DNA of 64,000 nt, from NCBI RefSeq assembly GCF_032878955.1, contig NZ_CP043839.1, positions 868,001 to 932,000 on the forward strand, in the 5' to 3' direction. The stretch is from Butyricimonas paravirosa. GTDB taxonomy: Bacteria; Bacteroidota; Bacteroidia; Bacteroidales; Marinifilaceae. Under the pieces are notes generated by a model. The model was not told where the DNA came from. It ran no database searches and worked only from the letters and a program-made list of their open reading frames with translations. Positions 59,766-64,000 of this stretch are shown here, one piece after another. Made by a program: the position numbers and the translations under genes. Within the stretch, counting starts at the first letter, position 1, and every line of letters begins with the position of its first letter.

Positions 59766-61271
59766 TTATCCGCAATAGAAATATTTTTGCACGAGTTCCA
59801 TTATTTTTACCTCGTCGTTTCCTAAATCCTGACGCAACGTTTTGTCATCAAACTTTTTCAAACCGGCCACTAAACCATCAATCAGACCGGGAGCAAACAC
59901 CCCGTACTTTTCGAAATCAGCACGTTGTTTTTCCAGACACAACGCGGAATCATAACAGGATGCCGGCAACTGACTTAACCGATCAGCAACCCCCTTGTTC
60001 GCATCATCAAATATATTAACATCCACGTAACGTTCCTTCGCATATTGCAACGCGTCCTTCATTTCAAATCCATGACGCACGGCAACTGCCAACCCCGCGA
60101 TCAACAGGTACACATCGGCCGAACCATCCGGACAACGGAATTCCACGGTTTGTTTACCACTGAAATCCTGATCTTCCACTTTTTCCAACGGGTTCGCATC
60201 ACGCAACATATCTCCCGCACCACTCGTCCATCCCAACGGCACACGTACCAAAACCGAACGATTACGATCTCCCCAACAAATATTCGTGGGAGCCTCTTGG
60301 TGGGGAACCAAGCGGAAATATGACATCGGATTTGTGTTCCCGAAAGCCGTCAACGAGGGTGCCAGATCCAGATACCCGGCAATAGCTTTCAACGCGCTAT
60401 CCGTCAACTTGCCATTCTCGATCATCATATTCTTATCCCCTTTTTTCAAACGGGTATGAATATGCAACCCGCTCCCGGCCTTGCCTACCGTGATCTTCGG
60501 GGCAAATGTCAAATCTACACCAAACTGGTAAGCCAGCGTCCTCAGAATCCACTTGGCAATAATCAATTGATCAGCAGCATCTTCCATTTTCGTGGGCAGA
60601 AATTCGATCTCGTTCTGTTCGTACATCAAATCTCCCTTCGTGAAATTACCTACCTCGGAATGTCCGTATTTAATCAATCCTCCGGTTCCGGCAATATACT
60701 TCATGGCCAACGCACGTAAATCCCGCCCCTTGTTAAAAGGAGTAGACTCGTGATACCCTTTTTGATCGGAGGCCAAGAATAAATCCTCCTTTTCACTCAC
60801 CACGTAATACTCTAACTCCCCCATCACCTCGTATTCCATTCCCGTCACTCGCTTTAATACCTCGTGCGCCTTTCGCATCGTGTACTCCGGTGACATTTCC
60901 AATGGTTTCCCGTCCTTCGTGTAAAAACTACAAAGAATATCAACCGCGGGAATCTCGCTGAACGGGTTCAGGAAAGCCGTACGATAACGGGGTAACACGT
61001 ACAAGTCACTTGATCCGGCCTCTATATACGGGAACAGGCTGGAACCATCCACTCGTTCACCACACGTCAGTATATTATCCAGATGATCAAGACTATTGAT
61101 AATAAAATTTAACGTCTTTAATCGTCCATCCGCACCAGGATACCTGAAATTGATCATCTCAATTTCATTTTCCGTCACATAACGAATAATATCATCTTTG
61201 GTAAAATCTTTAGCATCTTTTTCTAAAAAACGGACCAAAGCATGAGGATTTAGTGCATATTTTGAACTCAT
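59766..61271 (-). CDS. glnA: Glutamine synthetase
   Basis: Enzyme of 501 residues that makes glutamine from glutamate, ammonia and ATP. The beta-grasp N-terminus has MINFRYPGADGRLKTLNFI. The catalytic domain shows GELEYYVVSE, YEQNEIEF, GSGLHIHTRLKKG, NPMSYFRLVPHQEAPTNICW, NRSVLVRVP and VEFRCPDGSADVYLLIAGLA. These are typical glutamine synthetase metal and ATP sites; length is near the type I enzymes. The adenylylation Tyr motif NLYDLP is not visible in the C-terminal part, so E. coli-type covalent control is not expected. Confidence 0.92.
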   Translation of the reverse strand: MSSKYALNPHALVRFLEKDAKDFTKDDIIRYVTENEIEMINFRYPGADGRLKTLNFIINSLDHLDNILTCGERVDGSSLFPYIEAGSSDLYVLPRYRTAFLNPFSEIPAVDILCSFYTKDGKPLEMSPEYTMRKAHEVLKRVTGMEYEVMGELEYYVVSEKEDLFLASDQKGYHESTPFNKGRDLRALAMKYIAGTGGLIKYGHSEVGNFTKGDLMYEQNEIEFLPTKMEDAADQLIIAKWILRTLAYQFGVDLTFAPKITVGKAGSGLHIHTRLKKGDKNMMIENGKLTDSALKAIAGYLDLAPSLTAFGNTNPMSYFRLVPHQEAPTNICWGDRNRSVLVRVPLGWTSGAGDMLRDANPLEKVEDQDFSGKQTVEFRCPDGSADVYLLIAGLAVAVRHGFEMKDALQYAKERYVDVNIFDDANKGVADRLSQLPASCYDSALCLEKQRADFEKYGVFAPGLIDGLVAGLKKFDDKTLRQDLGNDEVKIMELVQKYFYCG

Positions 61272-61467
61272 ATTTCTTTATTTATTAGATCTATTAATTT
61301 TTAGCTTCTAAAAATAAAAAAAATGAGTTATAATCCCTAGTTAATTTTAGATTCTAGATTTTAAATTTTGAATCTGATTAATTATTTTAGATTCCAGCCA
61401 CACAAGCCGACGCTTTTAGCTCTCAACTTTTATCTTTTAGTTTTTAACTTTTATCTTTTATCTTTTC
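61272..61467. repeat. Composite spacer repeat between the ROK gene and glnA
   Basis: A 196-base spacer containing TTTTAGATTCTAGATTTTAAATTTT words (61346-61372), the segment GATTCCAGCC, CACAAG, ACG, CTTTT (61390-61416), then TTTTATCTTTTAG copies up to the ROK stop. It is the same succession as in the murD-ftsW spacer at 4782-4880. Confidence 0.75.
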
Positions 61468-62562
61468 CTATTTGTCCAGCTCATTCAAAGCAAAAGCGTA
61501 AGCTCCGAAAGCGATAGCCCTACTTGTTCCCAACTTTGTCGTGATTACCCCCATTCTTTTCACGGGATCATATTCGACCGTTTCAGTCGTTCCAGGCACG
61601 ACAATTCGTCTGGACGTGGGAGCCAAGAAAGCCGCACAATCTCCCGGATCATCCAGGAAAAAAGCCTTCATCTCCATCCGGTCCGCCGGGGCCCCTTCGT
61701 ACATTTCCAAAGTTCCGTTCAATTCCCGCATCACGGCCGGCATCAAATATTTGTGGGCAGCAATAATCCCTCCACCAATCACCACAATTCCATCCACCAC
61801 GGCATTCATCGAGGCAATAGCCTCTCCCAACACTTCTCCCGCATGATCAAAAGCTTCCCGGGCAGCCGCTGGATTCCCTTCGAGATTTCCTTCGGCAATC
61901 TCGAAAATCTCTTTCGGGGTCAACCGCCGTGTATCCCCGGACAATCGGGCATATTCCCTCTTAATCGCCCGGATCGAAATTCCCTCCTCGACCCCGTAAA
62001 TCGGCTGGCGTTTATCCCGCAACACCCATACTTCAGCAGCCGCACCGTTATCACCCAGAAAAAGCTCCCCATCACGAACTACCCCACCACCGAATCCGGT
62101 CCCCAACGTAATGCCAATCAAATTTTTATACATTTTATTTTTCCCCGCATCCCGTAGCATACGATTCACTTCCGGCAACGCTCCAGCCAATGCCTCCCCG
62201 TAAGCGAACAGGTCCCCGTCATTATTGATAAATACCGGAATCCCAAACTTATTTCTCAAAAAAGCACCTAATGCCACTCCCCCTTGAAAAGCCGGTAAAT
62301 TCTTCAAGTCACCGATAATCCCGTTCACGTAATCTGCCGGCCCGGGAAATGCAAAACTGATCGCCACGGGGTCTTCCGGCAACTTCAATTTGATGGCAGA
62401 AAAACCCGTAACCATCGTCTCCAAGCACTTCTCCAAATTATCGCCATTTGAAGGTAAAACAATCGGTTCAACGATCTCTTCATTAGAGCGGATAGCCGAG
62501 AATACAAAATTCGTTCCCCCGGCATCCAACGTCATCACTATTCTTTTATCAAACTGATACAT
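61468..62562 (-). CDS. ROK-family sugar kinase (zinc-motif variant)
   Basis: A 364-residue protein of the ROK family, which includes glucokinases, fructokinases and repressors. ATP-binding loops are LDAGGTNFVFSAI (about 13-25) and GITLGTGFGGGVV (about 150-162), and the sugar-binding region has FINNDGDLFAYGEA. No winged-helix is present, so it is a kinase, not a repressor. The zinc motif CxCGxxGCxE common in ROK proteins is not found after FLGDNGAAAEVW. It neighbours a sugar MFS transporter, so the pair may take up and phosphorylate a hexose. Confidence 0.85.
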   Translation of the reverse strand: MYQFDKRIVMTLDAGGTNFVFSAIRSNEEIVEPIVLPSNGDNLEKCLETMVTGFSAIKLKLPEDPVAISFAFPGPADYVNGIIGDLKNLPAFQGGVALGAFLRNKFGIPVFINNDGDLFAYGEALAGALPEVNRMLRDAGKNKMYKNLIGITLGTGFGGGVVRDGELFLGDNGAAAEVWVLRDKRQPIYGVEEGISIRAIKREYARLSGDTRRLTPKEIFEIAEGNLEGNPAAAREAFDHAGEVLGEAIASMNAVVDGIVVIGGGIIAAHKYLMPAVMRELNGTLEMYEGAPADRMEMKAFFLDDPGDCAAFLAPTSRRIVVPGTTETVEYDPVKRMGVITTKLGTSRAIAFGAYAFALNELDK

Positions 62563-62613
62563 AATAAGCTAAAAGTTAAAAGATAAAAACTAAAAGTTTA
62601 AGAGAATGTAGAA

Positions 62614-63771
62614 TCACTTCCGGGTTTTAATTCCCACCGAGCAATACAACAAGTAACACATACAACCGAGAATCACGATAAGTGAACCGGCCTGTGTGCC
62701 GATCAAATCCGTACAATATCCCATCAATGGCGGGATTACCGCACCTCCGAAAATACCTGTCACCATCAGACCGGAAATCTCGTTAGCTTTCTCCGGACGG
62801 GCTTGAATGGCCATGGAGAAGATCAGGGAGAATATGCTGGAACACGTGAAACCGATCAACGCGATCAACACCAAAATCGAGTATTGCCCAGACATGAAGA
62901 ACAACACAATCATGGCAGCAATAGCTACCAGAATGTTCACCCGGAAATACTTGCTACCGGAAACCCGTGCTAACAGGAAAGTTCCCACGAAAGCCCCGAT
63001 CGTGCGGAAGGCAAAATAAACACTCGATCCGACACCCGCTCCCGTAACATCAAACCCACAACGCTCGATCAATAACTTCGGAGCCACCGTGTTAATCCCG
63101 ACATCAACGCCCACGACAAACACGATACCCAAGAAAAGCAACAGGATCGTCCTATCCTTCAACAACCCGAACGTCGCTCCCCACGAAGAGGTCGACTGTT
63201 CCGGCGATTCCTCACGAATATGCACGAGCATTAACCAGCCCATGAAAATCAAGGTCAACAAGGCGAAAATCGGGAAAAGATATTGCCAATTTCCCAGTAC
63301 GGTCGCCGCGAATGCCGCGATAAACGGACCGCAGAAAGACGAAACGGCCTTCAGCACCTGCCCCGCGGTCAACGAACTTGCCAGCACGTTTCCCTTCACC
63401 ACGTTCGTCAGTAACGGGTTCAACGACACCTGCAAAATGGTATTACCGATTCCCAGCAAGGCAAAAGCGATCAGACACGTGTACAGGTTATAATCAATAA
63501 AAGGAATAATCATCCCCACAATGGTCACCAACATACTCACCAATACCGTTTTCTTCCGACCGATACGGTTCATAAAAATAGCCGCCGGGACCGCCAGTAA
63601 CAAAAACCATAGAAATACCATAGAAGGCAGGAATCCGGCAATAGTTTCACTTAACCCGAAATCGGCTTTTACGTAACTGGTTGCAATCCCCACCACGTCA
63701 CAGAATCCCATGATAAAAAAACCAAACAACACAGGCAGTAAAGCCTTAATACTTGTAGAACTTTCTTTCAT
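62614..63771 (-). CDS. Sugar MFS transporter (FucP/GlcP type)
   Basis: Twelve-segment transporter of 385 residues from the ATG at 63771 (MKESSTSIKALLPVLFGFF). A longer frame from 63831 would add a hydrophobic 20-residue extension not usual for the family. FFIMGFCDVVGIATSYVK at the N-terminus, NRIGRKKTVLVSMLV (the loop 2-3 motif) and GNTILQVSLNPLLTNV (about 110) match the fucose/glucose-galactose H+ symporters. It precedes the ROK kinase by 51 bases; a TTTTAGTTTTTATC spacer lies between them. Confidence 0.85.
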   Translation of the reverse strand: MKESSTSIKALLPVLFGFFIMGFCDVVGIATSYVKADFGLSETIAGFLPSMVFLWFLLLAVPAAIFMNRIGRKKTVLVSMLVTIVGMIIPFIDYNLYTCLIAFALLGIGNTILQVSLNPLLTNVVKGNVLASSLTAGQVLKAVSSFCGPFIAAFAATVLGNWQYLFPIFALLTLIFMGWLMLVHIREESPEQSTSSWGATFGLLKDRTILLLFLGIVFVVGVDVGINTVAPKLLIERCGFDVTGAGVGSSVYFAFRTIGAFVGTFLLARVSGSKYFRVNILVAIAAMIVLFFMSGQYSILVLIALIGFTCSSIFSLIFSMAIQARPEKANEISGLMVTGIFGGAVIPPLMGYCTDLIGTQAGSLIVILGCMCYLLYCSVGIKTRK

Positions 63772-63875
63772 AATATATAAATTTAACACAAACAAGAACA
63801 TTAAAAGAGCGACTAATGTAAACAATTTCATTTAATATTTCTAACAATTAATCACCTCATTTCAACTTTGAAACG

Positions 63876-63995
63876 TTAAAATACACGCCCAATAAAATAC
63901 TCGGAACGGCTACCATACGGACTTTCCGGAATAACACTCACAATCCCGCCCGACTTGATGGCGAGATCGATGGGAGAACCATCCGCAGAGACCAG
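63876..63995 (-). other. Possible 3' end of a gene at the window edge
   Basis: The minus-strand frame ending with TAA at 63876 reads ADGSPIDLAIKSGGI then IPESPYGSRSEYFIGRVF, with codon use like the neighbouring genes. An in-frame TAA at 63996-63998 interrupts it four bases from the window end. It may be a decayed gene, a gene read in another frame upstream, or chance. No start codon or family was recognised. Confidence 0.25.
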
Positions 63996-64000
63996 TTACA

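Noticed and set aside
63771..63831. Longer start for the sugar MFS transporter
   Set aside because: The extra 20 residues are a hydrophobic run unlike FucP/GlcP proteins, which begin with a short polar segment as at 63771.

Overview
The window comes from a member of the Bacteroidota, order Bacteroidales. It carries SusC/SusD pairs, an ECF sigma/FecR switch, TlpA-type thiol oxidoreductases, lipoproteins with short relaxed lipoboxes, and several promoters of the Bacteroidota type (TTTG, 19 bases, TAnnTTTG). The gene set (tryptophanase, tandem SusC with TlpA genes, an unbroken dcw cluster) resembles the Odoribacteraceae (Butyricimonas/Odoribacter). That family placement is inference; there is no rRNA gene here to test it.

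Layout. 1-13.4 kb, minus strand: an almost complete division and cell-wall (dcw) cluster in the order mraZ-rsmH-ftsL-ftsI-murE-mraY-murD-ftsW-murG-murC-ftsQ-ftsA; ftsA is cut by the window edge. A three-copy MraZ box lies in front of mraZ. 13.9-18.2 kb: aminodeoxychorismate genes (pabC, pabB on minus, pabA divergent) sharing a gene block with a PlsC-type acyltransferase and an LplT-like transporter. 18.3-22.3 kb: a B12-binding radical SAM protein, MscS channel, AcpH-like phosphodiesterase and NlpC/P60 lipoprotein. 22.5-25.7 kb: a persulfide/sulfane-sulfur operon with an ArsR-type regulator, a thioredoxin and a four-domain CoA-disulfide reductase/rhodanese/TusA/DsrE fusion. 25.9-28.9 kb: a small EamA transporter, an OmpR-type regulator, a histidine kinase and an ICMT-like membrane methyltransferase. 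29-36 kb: phzF, a decayed transposase, tRNA-Arg, tpx, tnaA, a DEAD-box helicase, a small HTH protein and an RlmI-like methyltransferase.

36.3-53.2 kb is the most unusual part. Three secreted TlpA-like genes run left. An ECF sigma factor, FecR anti-sigma, STN-bearing SusC, an orphan lipoprotein, a second SusC without STN, a SusD and a metallopeptidase-like lipoprotein lacking HExxH run right. A short leader motif containing AACCTTAAAACCA recurs at three of these genes, and a weaker fourth copy faces the sigma gene.

53.2-64 kb: glmM, gcvH, three tRNA-Asp genes (two plus, one minus), a membrane-anchored MutS-like ATPase, an NlpE-like lipoprotein with apparently swapped domains, an OmpA-like periplasmic protein, glutamine synthetase, a ROK kinase and a sugar MFS transporter.

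Many spacers inside the operons are filled with degenerate short-word repeats (TAAAAACTAAAAG, TTTAAAA, GTGATT and GTTACAAG types) and two palindromic REP-like elements. They recur across the whole window and explain most of the non-coding sequence.
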